NCBI GenBank assembly: GCA_964423195.1
Contig: CAYRDY010000003.1
Span: 1-55,913 of the forward strand
Reading direction: 5' to 3'
DNA: 55,913 bases
Source: CAKRHR01 sp964423195
Lineage (GTDB): Bacteria > Bacillota > Clostridia > Lachnospirales > Lachnospiraceae
Below the pieces are notes generated by a model that saw nothing but the letters and a program-made list of their open reading frames with translations, ran no database searches and was not told where the DNA came from. Shown in pieces: positions 17,014 through 25,847 of the stretch (position 1 is the stretch's first letter; each line of letters starts with the position of its first letter). The position numbers and the translations under genes are program-made.

Positions 17014-18981
17014 TTGGCGGGAATCAAAATACTGGATTCAGAGACAGTCAATAAAATCGCTGCCGGCGAGGTGGTCGAGCGGCCGGGCTCCGTGGTCAAG
17101 GAGTTGGTGGAAAATGCCATCGACGCCAAGGCGACGGCCGTCACGATCGAGATCAGGGAAGGCGGAGTGGGGCTCATCCGCATCACGGACAACGGCACAG
17201 GGATCAGCAGAGATGAGATCTCTAGGGCATTTCTGCGCCATTCGACGAGCAAGATCAGCTCGGCGGAGGATCTGCGAAGCGTCTCCTCGCTCGGCTTTCG
17301 GGGCGAGGCGCTCTCAAGCATTGCCGCGGTCGCGCAGGTGGAACTGGTGACCAAAACGCATCAGGCGCTGCTCGGCGCGCGGTATCTGATCGAGGGCGGC
17401 GAGGAAAAATCTCTACAGGAGATCGGCTGTCCGGCGGGCACCACGGTAATCGTGCGCAATCTATTTTACAATACGCCGGCCAGACGCAAATTTTTAAAGA
17501 CCAATATGACGGAGGCCGCCTATATCAGCGATCTGGTCCAGCGCCTGGCGCTCTCACATCCGGAAATTTCCTTTAAATTCACGAATAACGGCCAGATCCG
17601 TCTGCACACGATGGGAAACCATCAGCTCAGGGATATTATCTACAATGTCTACGGCAGGGAGATCACAGCCAATATCCTGCCGGCGGACCTTCAGAATGCG
17701 CATGTCGTGATCAGCGGATATATCGGGAAGCCCGTCATCAGCCGCGGCAACCGCTCCTATGAAAATTACTTTATCAACGGGCGCTTCATCAAGAGCGGAA
17801 TCATCACCAGGGCTATAGAGGAAGCCTACAAAACCTTCATCATGGTGCACAAGTATCCGTTCACGGCGCTGCACCTGAGGGTGGATCCGGAGCTGATCGA
17901 CGTCAATGTCCATCCGGCGAAGATGGAAGTCCGTTTCAATAACAGCGAGGAGATCTACCAGATGGTCTATCACGCGGTGCGAAGCGCCCTGGAGGGCAGC
18001 GAGCTGATCCCCGACGCCGGTGTGGACAGCGAGCGGGAGATTCACAGGCAAAAGTCCGAAGAGCGGCGGGCGCAGGCAAGGGATCTCAGGCAGTACCGTG
18101 ACATCCCGGAGCCCTTTGAGACAAAACGGCTGGCGTCACAGGCGAGTTCCGGCCATCCGGATCCGGAGATTTCGCGGGATGAGACATCCAAGAGTAAGCG
18201 CCGGGAGGATCCCCTGATCGCAGAGACGGCGCAGGATTACCGGGGCGAAGGGCAGAAAGCTGAACAGAATATTAAACCGGCAGCTAGAGCCGTTGAACAG
18301 AATACTAAACCGGCAGCTAGAGCCGATGCAGAAGAAAAATCCGAAAAAAAGCCGGAACAGCTATCTCTATTCGATGACAGGCTGCTCGCCGAGACGGCGA
18401 GGGCGCAGCACCGACTGATCGGACAGGTGTTTGACACCTACTGGATCGTGGCGTACGGCGATAAAATGTTTATCATCGATCAGCACGCCGCCCATGAAAA
18501 GGTCCTCTATGAGAAGCTGGTCCGGCAATACCGATCGGGAACGCCGCAGTCTCAGTACCTGAATCCGCCGATGATCCTGTCCCTATCGCCGGGAGAGGAA
18601 ATTGCCGTCCACACTTACGGAGATTATCTCAGAGATTTCGGCTTTGAGATAGAGCCTTTCGGCGGCAGGGAGTATGCCGTCAGAGCGGTCCCCATGGATC
18701 TCTACGGTTTCTGCGAGAAAGATCTGCTGCTCATGATCATCGACAGCCTGAGTGCCGACGGCGACACAGGGAAACCGGATGTGATCATTGACCGGCTGGC
18801 TGGGAGCGCCTGCAAGGCCGCCGTCAAGGGCAGGCATGCCATGTCCGATAGAGAGGCGGATGCGCTGATCGACCAGCTCTTGCAGGCGGAAAATCCTTAT
18901 ACATGCCCACACGGACGTCCGACGATCATCTCGATGAGCCGTTACGATCTTGAAAAGAAATTCAAGCGCGTCCAGGACTAG
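17014..18981 (+). CDS. mutL: DNA mismatch repair protein MutL
   Basis: A 655-residue protein. The N-terminal GHKL ATPase has the motifs ENAIDAKA, DNGTGI and GFRGEALSSI, and the C-terminal dimerisation domain starts near residue 455. The C-terminus has DQHAAHEKVLYE and the CPHGRP element, which suggests the metal-dependent endonuclease type of MutL found in organisms without MutH. The start is TTG 17014 with AAGGTGAT seven bases before. The linker contains a recent 33-bp in-frame duplication. Confidence 0.96.
   Translation: MAGIKILDSETVNKIAAGEVVERPGSVVKELVENAIDAKATAVTIEIREGGVGLIRITDNGTGISRDEISRAFLRHSTSKISSAEDLRSVSSLGFRGEALSSIAAVAQVELVTKTHQALLGARYLIEGGEEKSLQEIGCPAGTTVIVRNLFYNTPARRKFLKTNMTEAAYISDLVQRLALSHPEISFKFTNNGQIRLHTMGNHQLRDIIYNVYGREITANILPADLQNAHVVISGYIGKPVISRGNRSYENYFINGRFIKSGIITRAIEEAYKTFIMVHKYPFTALHLRVDPELIDVNVHPAKMEVRFNNSEEIYQMVYHAVRSALEGSELIPDAGVDSEREIHRQKSEERRAQARDLRQYRDIPEPFETKRLASQASSGHPDPEISRDETSKSKRREDPLIAETAQDYRGEGQKAEQNIKPAARAVEQNTKPAARADAEEKSEKKPEQLSLFDDRLLAETARAQHRLIGQVFDTYWIVAYGDKMFIIDQHAAHEKVLYEKLVRQYRSGTPQSQYLNPPMILSLSPGEEIAVHTYGDYLRDFGFEIEPFGGREYAVRAVPMDLYGFCEKDLLLMIIDSLSADGDTGKPDVIIDRLAGSACKAAVKGRHAMSDREADALIDQLLQAENPYTCPHGRPTIISMSRYDLEKKFKRVQD
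18259..18324 (+). repeat. 33-bp in-frame tandem duplication in the MutL linker
   Basis: Two 33-base copies (18259-18291, 18292-18324) that differ at two positions, encoding AEQNIKPAARA and VEQNTKPAARA. They are in the disordered linker between the ATPase and dimerisation domains, where length changes are tolerated. Confidence 0.8.
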
Positions 18982-19001
18982 AAAGAAATCAGGAATTAAA
19001 G

Positions 19002-19055
19002 TTTGGAAGTATGCTTCCAAATCCACTTTGATGGATGACGCACTAAAGTGCGTCA
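19002..19055 (+). repeat. Two consecutive perfect hairpins between mutL and miaA
   Basis: TTTGGAAG-TATG-CTTCCAAA (19002-19021) and TGACGCAC-TAAA-GTGCGTCA (19036-19055). Neither is followed by a T tract, so they are poor terminators; they could stabilise or process the mRNA. The second shares the CACTAAAGTGCG core with the recX-rny gap. Confidence 0.65.
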
Positions 19056-19074
19056 ACTTCAAGAGAGAGGAAAA

Positions 19075-20028
19075 ATGAATCGAGGAAAGAGACCTTTAAT
19101 CGTGCTGGCCGGTCCCACCGCCGTCGGGAAAACGGCATTGTCGGTCAGCCTCGCAAGAGCCGTCGGCGGGGAGATCATCTCTGCCGATTCCATGCAGGTT
19201 TACCGCTACATGGATATCGGCACGGCCAAGATCACAGCCGGGGAGATGCAGGGCATCAGACATCACCTGATCGACGTGCTACTGCCGGAAGATGCGTTCA
19301 ACGTGACCATTTTTCAAAAGATGGCGATCTCCGCCATCGATGAGATCTATGCGCGGGGGAAACTACCGATTCTGGTGGGAGGTACCGGCTTTTATATTCA
19401 GGCCGTGCTCTATCACATTCACTTTGAGGAAAATGACGGCGATGACGGTTACCGCGGATCCCTTGAGGCTCTGGCGGCGACGCAGGGCAGCGAAAGCCTG
19501 CACCGGATGCTTGAGGCGATCGACCCTGAGGCCGCGCGCCAGATTCACTGCAACAACACCAAAAAAATCATTCGTGCCCTCGAATTTTACCACCAGACCG
19601 GCATCCGGATCTCCGAACACAACGCCGCCCAGCGGCAGAATGTCTCGCCATACCACTATGCCTATTTCGTCCTGACTGAGAACCGCGAGGCGCTCTACGA
19701 GCGCATTGACAGGCGCGTCGATCAGATGATATCGGACGGCCTTGTCGATGAGGTGCGCGCGCTTCTGGCCAGAGGCTGCACCAGAGATATGGTTTCCATG
19801 CAGGGGCTCGGCTATAAGGAGATCATTGACTATCTTGAGGGCCGCACATCGCTTGAGGAGGCCGTGGCGATTCTCAAGAGAGATACCCGCCATTTTGCGA
19901 AGCGCCAGCTGACATGGTTTCGGAGAGAGCGAAACGTGATCTGGCTGAACAGAGATCAATACGAGAGCGAACAGGCCATTTTACAGGCGATGCTCGATAT
20001 TTTGAAAGCAGGATTTATCGATGAATGA
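19075..20028 (+). CDS. miaA: tRNA dimethylallyltransferase MiaA
   Basis: A 317-residue enzyme that adds a dimethylallyl group to A37 of tRNAs reading UNN codons. The P-loop GPTAVGKT is at residues 13-20, followed by the family motifs DSMQVYRYMDIGTAK, LVGGTGFYIQA and GLGYKEI. ATG 19075 is chosen because GAGAGAGG lies just upstream; an in-frame ATG 27 bases earlier falls inside the hairpin. Overlaps the next gene by eight bases. Confidence 0.95.
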   Translation: MNRGKRPLIVLAGPTAVGKTALSVSLARAVGGEIISADSMQVYRYMDIGTAKITAGEMQGIRHHLIDVLLPEDAFNVTIFQKMAISAIDEIYARGKLPILVGGTGFYIQAVLYHIHFEENDGDDGYRGSLEALAATQGSESLHRMLEAIDPEAARQIHCNNTKKIIRALEFYHQTGIRISEHNAAQRQNVSPYHYAYFVLTENREALYERIDRRVDQMISDGLVDEVRALLARGCTRDMVSMQGLGYKEIIDYLEGRTSLEEAVAILKRDTRHFAKRQLTWFRRERNVIWLNRDQYESEQAILQAMLDILKAGFIDE

Positions 20029-21304
20029 TCTGAAGAAATATTATCTGTCGCTCGGCATATCCGAGAAAGTCTATGATTATTGCAGCCGGATCACCGGTCA
20101 GCTAAGCGATCGCTTTGCCCGGATCGACGCCGTGACAGAGTTTAATCAGTTGAAAGTGATCCGCGCCATGCAGAAAAATAGGATCAGCGATTATCATTTT
20201 AACAGCGGCACGGGCTACGGCTATAACGATGACGGGCGCGACGCCCTGGAGCGCGTCTACGCGGATGTCTTTCACACGGAGGACGCCCTGGTGCGCCCAC
20301 ATATCACATGCGGCACGCACGCGCTGACCCTGGCGCTGGCGGGCAATCTGAGGCCCGGCGACGAACTCCTGGCGCCCGCCGGAAAACCGTATGACACACT
20401 TGAGGAGGTCATCGGCATCCGGCCGTCGAGAGGGTCGCTCGCGGAATATGGCATCACCTACAGGCAGGTTGACTTGAAAGAGGACGGAACATTTGACTAC
20501 GACGGCATCCGGGAGGCGATCCGCGGCCGCACAAAGATGGCGGCGATTCAGCGCTCAAAGGGTTATCAGACCAGGCCGACATTTTCGGTCGGTCAGATCG
20601 GGGAACTGATCGCATTTATCAAGGAAATCAATCCGGACATCATCTGTATGGTCGATAATTGCTATGGTGAATTTGTGGAGATCACGGAGCCATCCGACGT
20701 GGGCGCCGATCTCTGTGTCGGTTCCCTGATCAAAAATCCGGGCGGCGGGCTGGCGCCGATCGGCGGCTATATCGCCGGGAAAAAGGTTTATGTGGAAAAC
20801 GCGGCTTATCGACTGACCGCGCCGGGACTGGGCCGGGAAGTCGGCGCCAGTCTGGGGGTCAACCGCAGCTTTTTTCAGGGACTTTTTCTGGCGCCGCAGG
20901 TGGTCGCAAGCGCGCTCAAGGGCGCCATTTTCGCCGCAAATATTTACCAGAATCTCGGATTTTTGGCGATTCCGGACAAGGATGAGCCGAGGCACGATAT
21001 CATTCAGGCCGTCGTCCTTGGGAGCCCTGAGGCCGTGATCCAATTTTGCAGGGGGATCCAGGCCGCCGCGCCCGTGGACAGCCACCTCCTGCCGGAGCCA
21101 TGGGCGATGCCGGGCTACGACAGTGAGGTGATCATGGCAGCGGGCGCGTTTATCCAGGGGTCGTCGATTGAGCTGAGCGCCGACGCCCCGATCCGGGAGC
21201 CGTATACCGTCTATTTTCAGGGCGGCCTGACCTGGCCCCACGCAAAATTCGGCATCATGATGTCCCTGCAAAAATTATATGAGTCGAATCTGGTCCGTCT
21301 GTGA
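20021..21304 (+). CDS. Methionine gamma-lyase family protein (aluminium-resistance-like, PLP fold type I)
   Basis: A 427-residue PLP-dependent protein of the family historically named after aluminium resistance. The PLP-binding lysine is in the family motif SLIKNPGGG (about residue 238), with upstream MVDNCYGEF holding the aspartate that contacts the cofactor ring. N-terminal FNSGTGYGYND and the IRPHITCGTHA stretch also match the family. In Firmicutes it often follows miaA (with hfq elsewhere), as here. The physiological substrate is not established. Confidence 0.88.
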   Translation: MNDLKKYYLSLGISEKVYDYCSRITGQLSDRFARIDAVTEFNQLKVIRAMQKNRISDYHFNSGTGYGYNDDGRDALERVYADVFHTEDALVRPHITCGTHALTLALAGNLRPGDELLAPAGKPYDTLEEVIGIRPSRGSLAEYGITYRQVDLKEDGTFDYDGIREAIRGRTKMAAIQRSKGYQTRPTFSVGQIGELIAFIKEINPDIICMVDNCYGEFVEITEPSDVGADLCVGSLIKNPGGGLAPIGGYIAGKKVYVENAAYRLTAPGLGREVGASLGVNRSFFQGLFLAPQVVASALKGAIFAANIYQNLGFLAIPDKDEPRHDIIQAVVLGSPEAVIQFCRGIQAAAPVDSHLLPEPWAMPGYDSEVIMAAGAFIQGSSIELSADAPIREPYTVYFQGGLTWPHAKFGIMMSLQKLYESNLVRL

Positions 21305-21386
21305 AAAAGTCTCACAATTTTACAATATCGCGGAATAAATCATGGATTTTTCATTGACTATTTCGATATACTTTTTCAGATAACCA

Positions 21387-21395
21387 TGATATAAT
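21387..21395 (+). promoter_or_regulatory. Extended -10 promoter of radC
   Basis: TGA-TATAAT (21387-21395), a perfect -10 with TG extension and no good -35 (TATACT at 21367-21372, 17 bases away). It is 55 bases before the radC start. Confidence 0.6.
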
Positions 21396-21450
21396 AATGG
21401 AAACGCTTTGGACATACTTTGGAGAGATACGAGTATGAAAGGGCGGTTAC

Positions 21451-22143
21451 ATGGACAATTCTAATTTACAGATCAAAAACATGCCGGAATCAGAACGGCC
21501 TTACGAAAAATGCCTGAAGTTCGGCGCAGAGTCACTGTCCGATGCCGAGCTGCTGGCAGTCATCATCAAGTCTGGGACAAAAAATCTTCGCTCGACGGAT
21601 CTTGCGCGGCAAATCCTTGCCCTGTGTGAGCCCCAGGGCGGTCTGAGCTATCTAAACCGGCTGTCTGTCCACCAGCTGACAAAGATTAAGGGCGTCGGAA
21701 AGGTCAAAGCGATACAGATCGTCTGCGCCGCTGAGTTATCACGCCGCATCGCCAAGTCAAGCGCCGGTTCAGGGGACAATTTCAACAATCCCGACACTGT
21801 GGCGGCTTACTACATGGAGGATATGCGCCATCTGACCCAGGAACAGCTGATCCTTGTCATGCTCGACACCAAATGCAGACTGATCAAGGATATGGTGTTG
21901 ACCAGAGGCACAGTCAACAGAACGATCATGAATCCCAGAGAAATTTTTGTCGAGGCACTGAAGTACGAGGCGGTGCATATCATCCTTGTGCACAATCATC
22001 CCAGCGGCGACCCGACGCCCAGCAAGGAGGATATCCGGCTGACAAAGCAGGTCGCGGATGCGGGAAGGCTGATCGGTATTCCCCTGGTCGACCATCTGAT
22101 CATCGGCGATAACATCTATGAAAGCCTTGCGCGCTACATATGA
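21451..22143 (+). CDS. radC: RadC family JAB/MPN domain protein
   Basis: A 230-residue protein. The N-terminal half has the helix-hairpin-helix-like stretch LTKIKGVGKVKAIQIV, and the C-terminal half the JAMM zinc motif HNHPSGDPTPSKED with an upstream glutamate in EIFVEAL. The fold is that of metalloproteases; a direct DNA repair role was withdrawn for E. coli RadC and the function is open. It has its own promoter. Confidence 0.93.
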   Translation: MDNSNLQIKNMPESERPYEKCLKFGAESLSDAELLAVIIKSGTKNLRSTDLARQILALCEPQGGLSYLNRLSVHQLTKIKGVGKVKAIQIVCAAELSRRIAKSSAGSGDNFNNPDTVAAYYMEDMRHLTQEQLILVMLDTKCRLIKDMVLTRGTVNRTIMNPREIFVEALKYEAVHIILVHNHPSGDPTPSKEDIRLTKQVADAGRLIGIPLVDHLIIGDNIYESLARYI

Positions 22144-22205
22144 CATATGACCTTGAGACTGGTCTTAAAATGTGATTATTTTTTCATTAAATTACGATAA
22201 TTTTA

Positions 22206-22234
22206 TTGCAAAACTCCGCCGGATTTTGTATATT
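22206..22234 (+). promoter_or_regulatory. SigA-type promoter of mgsA
   Basis: TTGCAA (22206-22211), 17 bases, TATATT (22229-22234). The leader before the start codon would be about 95 bases. Confidence 0.6.
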
Positions 22235-22336
22235 ATTAATAGAGCGATTTTATTAGAATGATCGCGGGTCTGTTTTTATGTTGCCGTACTGGTATAGAAC
22301 TGAATATTGAATGACAAAAACAGGAGGATGTTTTAG

Positions 22337-22732
22337 ATGAATATCGGTTTAATCGCACACGACACAAAAAAGAAATTGATGCAGAATTTCTGTATTGCCT
22401 ATCGCGGCATTTTATCTAAAAATGAATTATATGCTACCGGCACGACCGGAAGACTGATTGAGGAAGTCACAAATTTAAACATACATAAATTTCTCGCCGG
22501 CCATCTGGGGGGCGAACAGCAGCTCGGCGCCCAGATCGAACACAACAATATTGACCTTGTCATTTTCCTGCGCGACCCGATCGCTCCAAAGACGCATGAA
22601 CCGGACGTTCACAGGGTCGTCCGGCTTTGCGATACGCACAATATCCCGATCGCTACGAATCTTGCGACCGCTGAACTGCTGATCAAGGCACTTGACCGCG
22701 GTGATCTGGACTGGCGCGAATTTTATAAATGA
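22337..22732 (+). CDS. mgsA: Methylglyoxal synthase
   Basis: A 131-residue enzyme that converts dihydroxyacetone phosphate to methylglyoxal and phosphate, a bypass when sugar phosphates accumulate. Family signatures are IALIAHDTKK-like NIGLIAHDTKKK at the start, LYATGTTGRLI, and the GGEQQLGAQI loop with the active-site region NIDLVIFLRDP. A clear AGGAGG precedes ATG 22337. The downstream carboxypeptidase gene starts about 45 bases later. Confidence 0.95.
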   Translation: MNIGLIAHDTKKKLMQNFCIAYRGILSKNELYATGTTGRLIEEVTNLNIHKFLAGHLGGEQQLGAQIEHNNIDLVIFLRDPIAPKTHEPDVHRVVRLCDTHNIPIATNLATAELLIKALDRGDLDWREFYK

Positions 22733-22776
22733 GATGCGCGCAAATTCTACAAATCAAATGGTCAAGAGATGATATC

Positions 22777-23889
22777 ATGAAATACAGAAAAAAAATGCTG
22801 GCATTGTGCTGTCTATCCATGCTTGGCCTCGTCGGATGCGGCCCGCAGAGCGGGCTGATGAACGAATATACGGATATCAATATTCTTCGCAGTACGGACG
22901 TACAGGATGCCATGCCTGTCTACACGGTGGATCCCTTTGCCAAGAATATTGCGATACTGACAAGGGATTACACGACGGCGGGGACGGATGAGAGCGGCGG
23001 GGCATCCACGGATGGAGATAGCAGTGAGAATCCGGATGAGAGTGGCACAGTGCCGGATACATCGGAATCTGTCTCCGAGACCACAGCTGTCCCTGACGGG
23101 GAGGACGACGGCAGCGGATCCGGCGCTCTGAGTGATACGCCTGCCCTACTCGTCAACTATACGACCAACGAGGTCATTTACAGCAACCGGGCCTTTGAGG
23201 AGGTCGCCCCGGCCAGTCTGACGAAGATGATGACAGCGCTTGTGGCGCTCAAATACGGTGTGATGACGGATGAAGTGGTGACGACGACGGAGATGAATGC
23301 CGATATGGTGCCGTCAGCGCAGGTCTGCGGCCTTTCGCCGGGTGACAGGATACAGCTGGATCCTCTGATTCGGGCGATGCTCGTCTATTCGGGCAACGAC
23401 GCGGCAAATGCCATTGCCGTCCACATTTCCGGAAGCCTCAGCGCGTTTGTCGACCTGATGAATATCGAGGCCAACCGCATCGGCGCCGTCAACACGCATT
23501 TTTCGAATACGCACGGCCTTGATGTCGAGAATAACTACTCAAGCGCCTATGATCTCTATCTGATCTTTAATGAATGTATGAAATATGACGTATTCAGGGA
23601 GGCCGTACAGACCTATAAGTACACGCTCACCTACACCACTTCCGGCGGGGAAGAGCGGGTGGTCAGCTATGATTCGACCAATCAGTATCTGCACGGCATC
23701 GCCAAGAGCCCCGAGGGCATCACGGTCTACGGTGGCAAGACGGGCACCACAGAGAATGCCGGCGCGTGCCTGCTCGTCTACGCCAAGGACGCGGAGGGCG
23801 TCGAATATATTGCCCTGTCGATGGGCAATCCTGACAAAGAAGAATTGTACTCACAAATGAACAAAATATTGATAAAAATTCTGAACTAG
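22777..23889 (+). CDS. D-alanyl-D-alanine carboxypeptidase (penicillin-binding protein 5/DacF type), lipoprotein
   Basis: About 370 residues. ATG 22777 gives a lipoprotein signal (MKYRKKMLALCCLSMLGL then VGC lipobox), so the enzyme is anchored by a lipid on the outer face of the membrane, unlike the usual C-terminal amphipathic helix. A Ser/Thr/Asp/Gly-rich linker (about 70-115) follows. The serine peptidase S11 motifs are present: SLTK (about 146), SGN (about 204) and KTG (about 321). It trims pentapeptides in peptidoglycan. An in-frame ATG at 22729 overlapping the mgsA stop would put 16 residues before the signal and is less likely. Confidence 0.88.
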   Translation: MKYRKKMLALCCLSMLGLVGCGPQSGLMNEYTDINILRSTDVQDAMPVYTVDPFAKNIAILTRDYTTAGTDESGGASTDGDSSENPDESGTVPDTSESVSETTAVPDGEDDGSGSGALSDTPALLVNYTTNEVIYSNRAFEEVAPASLTKMMTALVALKYGVMTDEVVTTTEMNADMVPSAQVCGLSPGDRIQLDPLIRAMLVYSGNDAANAIAVHISGSLSAFVDLMNIEANRIGAVNTHFSNTHGLDVENNYSSAYDLYLIFNECMKYDVFREAVQTYKYTLTYTTSGGEERVVSYDSTNQYLHGIAKSPEGITVYGGKTGTTENAGACLLVYAKDAEGVEYIALSMGNPDKEELYSQMNKILIKILN

Positions 23890-23904
23890 GCATTGAAATA
23901 TTCA

Positions 23905-23933
23905 TTGAAATATTGAGTATTTTATACTATAAT
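23905..23933 (+). promoter_or_regulatory. SigA-type promoter before the small P-loop gene
   Basis: TTGAAA (23905-23910), 17 bases, TATAAT (23928-23933). The -35 lies in the second copy of a 12-base direct repeat CATTGAAATATT (23891-23902 and 23903-23914). Confidence 0.75.
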
Positions 23934-23970
23934 AGATTTAAGTAAATATGAATAGCAGGAGGAGAGTGCA

Positions 23971-24390
23971 ATGATACAAATCATTTCAGGCGCAAAAGGT
24001 AAAGGGAAGACTAAATTTCTTATCCAGAAGGCGAATGACGCCGTCAAGGGAGCGACCGGCAATATCGTCTATCTGGATAAAAACAATAAACATATGTATG
24101 AATTGAGCAATAAAATACGCCTCATCAATGTCAAGGCATTTCCGATTGACAATTATGACAGTTTTCTGGGATTTGTGTGCGGATTGATCTCCCAGGACCA
24201 CGATCTGCAGGCGATGTATCTTGACAGTTTTTTGAGTGTATCCTGTGTGACGGAAGATTATGTCGGCTATGTGCTTACCCAGCTGGACAAGATATCAAAA
24301 GCATTTGAGGTCGATTTTATTTTAAGTATATCTCTTGACTCTGTGGATATTCCGGAAGAATTTAAGGAGAGTATCATTCTTTCTCTGTAA
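23971..24390 (+). CDS. Small P-loop protein of unknown function
   Basis: A 139-residue protein with a Walker A motif GAKGKGKT (residues 7-14) at the very N-terminus and a short helical C-terminal half. Similar short proteins are often annotated as PilT-like in Lachnospiraceae, but nothing here suggests pili. It has its own near-consensus promoter, an AGGAGG ribosome site and a strong terminator, so it is a single-gene unit, immediately before the cell division block. Walker B is not obvious. Function unknown. Confidence 0.75.
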   Translation: MIQIISGAKGKGKTKFLIQKANDAVKGATGNIVYLDKNNKHMYELSNKIRLINVKAFPIDNYDSFLGFVCGLISQDHDLQAMYLDSFLSVSCVTEDYVGYVLTQLDKISKAFEVDFILSISLDSVDIPEEFKESIILSL

Positions 24391-24405
24391 TCATATGAAT
24401 CGATC

Positions 24406-24443
24406 GTAACAGTTCAGACAAATCTGAACTGTTACATTTTTTT
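24406..24443 (+). terminator. Rho-independent terminator after the small P-loop gene
   Basis: A perfect 13-bp stem (GTAACAGTTCAGA / TCTGAACTGTTAC) with loop CAAA, followed by A and seven Ts. It ends only 16 bases before the next start codon, so it may also act as an attenuator for the downstream block, for which I see no separate promoter. Confidence 0.92.
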
Positions 24444-24459
24444 AAATAGGGAGCAGATT

Positions 24460-25833
24460 ATGGCGGATAAAGATTCCAGGAGGAGATCCGGGCGTCCCGG
24501 AGGCGTCAATATCGGTACGATCATTTTTATCATATTGATCATCTATATCGCGATCATGGTCGGCAGATCTATCTTTAAGGTGCCCGTGTCATACGCTGAG
24601 GTAGAGTCCGGCAAGATCGTCGACAGCAGTATTTTCAACGGGATTGTGCTGCGCGATGAGACGGTGGTCAGAAGTCCGGCGGATGGATATCTGAATTATT
24701 ACATTCATGACGGCGAGCGGGCTGCCAAGGGGTCCAGAGTATGTATGATCGATACGCTGGGGATCTATACGGCCGGTGTCCAGGAGGACAGCCGGATCCA
24801 GTTCAGCAGTGACGATTACAGTGATATCAAGGATATCATTTCCGTCTATACGAATGACTATTCAAACAGCCGTTTCTCAGATATCTATACCTTTAAATAT
24901 GATCTGCAGAATAAAATTACCGAGATTGTCAGCAACCAGTCGATCGACAGCGCCGGGGACGCGGTCGGCAGCTCCGCCGTAAAAAATATCACGGCGCCGG
25001 ATACCGGCATTATTTCCTATTCCTATGACGGCATGGAGGATCTGAAAGCGGAGGACATCACAGATGATATGTTCAACTATGCCTCCCATCAGACCGTTCA
25101 GCTGACCTCAAACGAGCAGATCAGGGCCGGGACACCCGCCTTCAAGCTGACGAGAGACTCGAACTGGTCCATTATTATTCGCTTGAACAGCAATCAGGCG
25201 GCCATTCTCGGCAACGAGGAGGTCGTCAGAGTGAAATTCACGAAAGACGACGTGTCCACATGGGCCTATGTGGATGTCTACGCAAACGGCGACAGCATCT
25301 ACGCGAAGCTGGACATTTCCCGCTACATGGTGCGCTATATCACCGACCGGTACCTGGAGATCGAGCTTGTGACCGCGGAGGCCGAGGGGCTAAAAATTCC
25401 CACCACCTCGCTGGTCACCAAGGATTTCTATACGATTCCGGAGGAATATCGCGTCACTGACCCTGAGAGCGGGGAGCCGGGTTTCTATAAATATAATTAC
25501 AGCGATACCAATGAAATGACGGTCGAGCTGGTCAAGCCGGTCATCTACCAGACGAAGGACGGCCTCTGTTATGTTGATATGAAGGCGTTTAATCTGGGCG
25601 ACTATATCGGCGACGGCTCATCTCAGGAGGGGCTGTACCGCATCGGCGCCACGGATACCGTCTACGGCGTCTACAATATGAATCAGGGGTATACCGCTTT
25701 CCGCATCGTCAATATCTTATATCAAAATGACAGTTACTGCATTATCGAGGAGAATACGACTTACGGCGTTTCACTCTATGATCATATCGTGCTCAATGCC
25801 AGCGCCGTCGACGAGGAAGAAGTCATCAATTAA
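24460..25833 (+). CDS. HlyD-like membrane fusion-type protein of the division gene cluster
   Basis: A 457-residue protein with a basic cytoplasmic N-terminus, one membrane helix (about 18-38: IGTIIFIILIIYIAIMVG) and an extracellular region. After the helix, PVSYAEVESGKIVDSSIFNG begins the beta-barrel/lipoyl-like part seen in HlyD-type adaptors, here without the long coiled-coil hairpin. No partner ABC transporter is next to it. In Lachnospiraceae this gene commonly precedes the YggS-sepF-ylmH-divIVA run, which suggests a role at the septum or envelope. It lies 14 bases before the next gene. Confidence 0.72.
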   Translation: MADKDSRRRSGRPGGVNIGTIIFIILIIYIAIMVGRSIFKVPVSYAEVESGKIVDSSIFNGIVLRDETVVRSPADGYLNYYIHDGERAAKGSRVCMIDTLGIYTAGVQEDSRIQFSSDDYSDIKDIISVYTNDYSNSRFSDIYTFKYDLQNKITEIVSNQSIDSAGDAVGSSAVKNITAPDTGIISYSYDGMEDLKAEDITDDMFNYASHQTVQLTSNEQIRAGTPAFKLTRDSNWSIIIRLNSNQAAILGNEEVVRVKFTKDDVSTWAYVDVYANGDSIYAKLDISRYMVRYITDRYLEIELVTAEAEGLKIPTTSLVTKDFYTIPEEYRVTDPESGEPGFYKYNYSDTNEMTVELVKPVIYQTKDGLCYVDMKAFNLGDYIGDGSSQEGLYRIGATDTVYGVYNMNQGYTAFRIVNILYQNDSYCIIEENTTYGVSLYDHIVLNASAVDEEEVIN

Positions 25834-25847
25834 GGGAGAAATGTGTC

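Noticed and set aside
19002..19055. CRISPR-like repeats
   Set aside because: Only two different hairpins, not direct repeats with spacers; no cas genes in the window.
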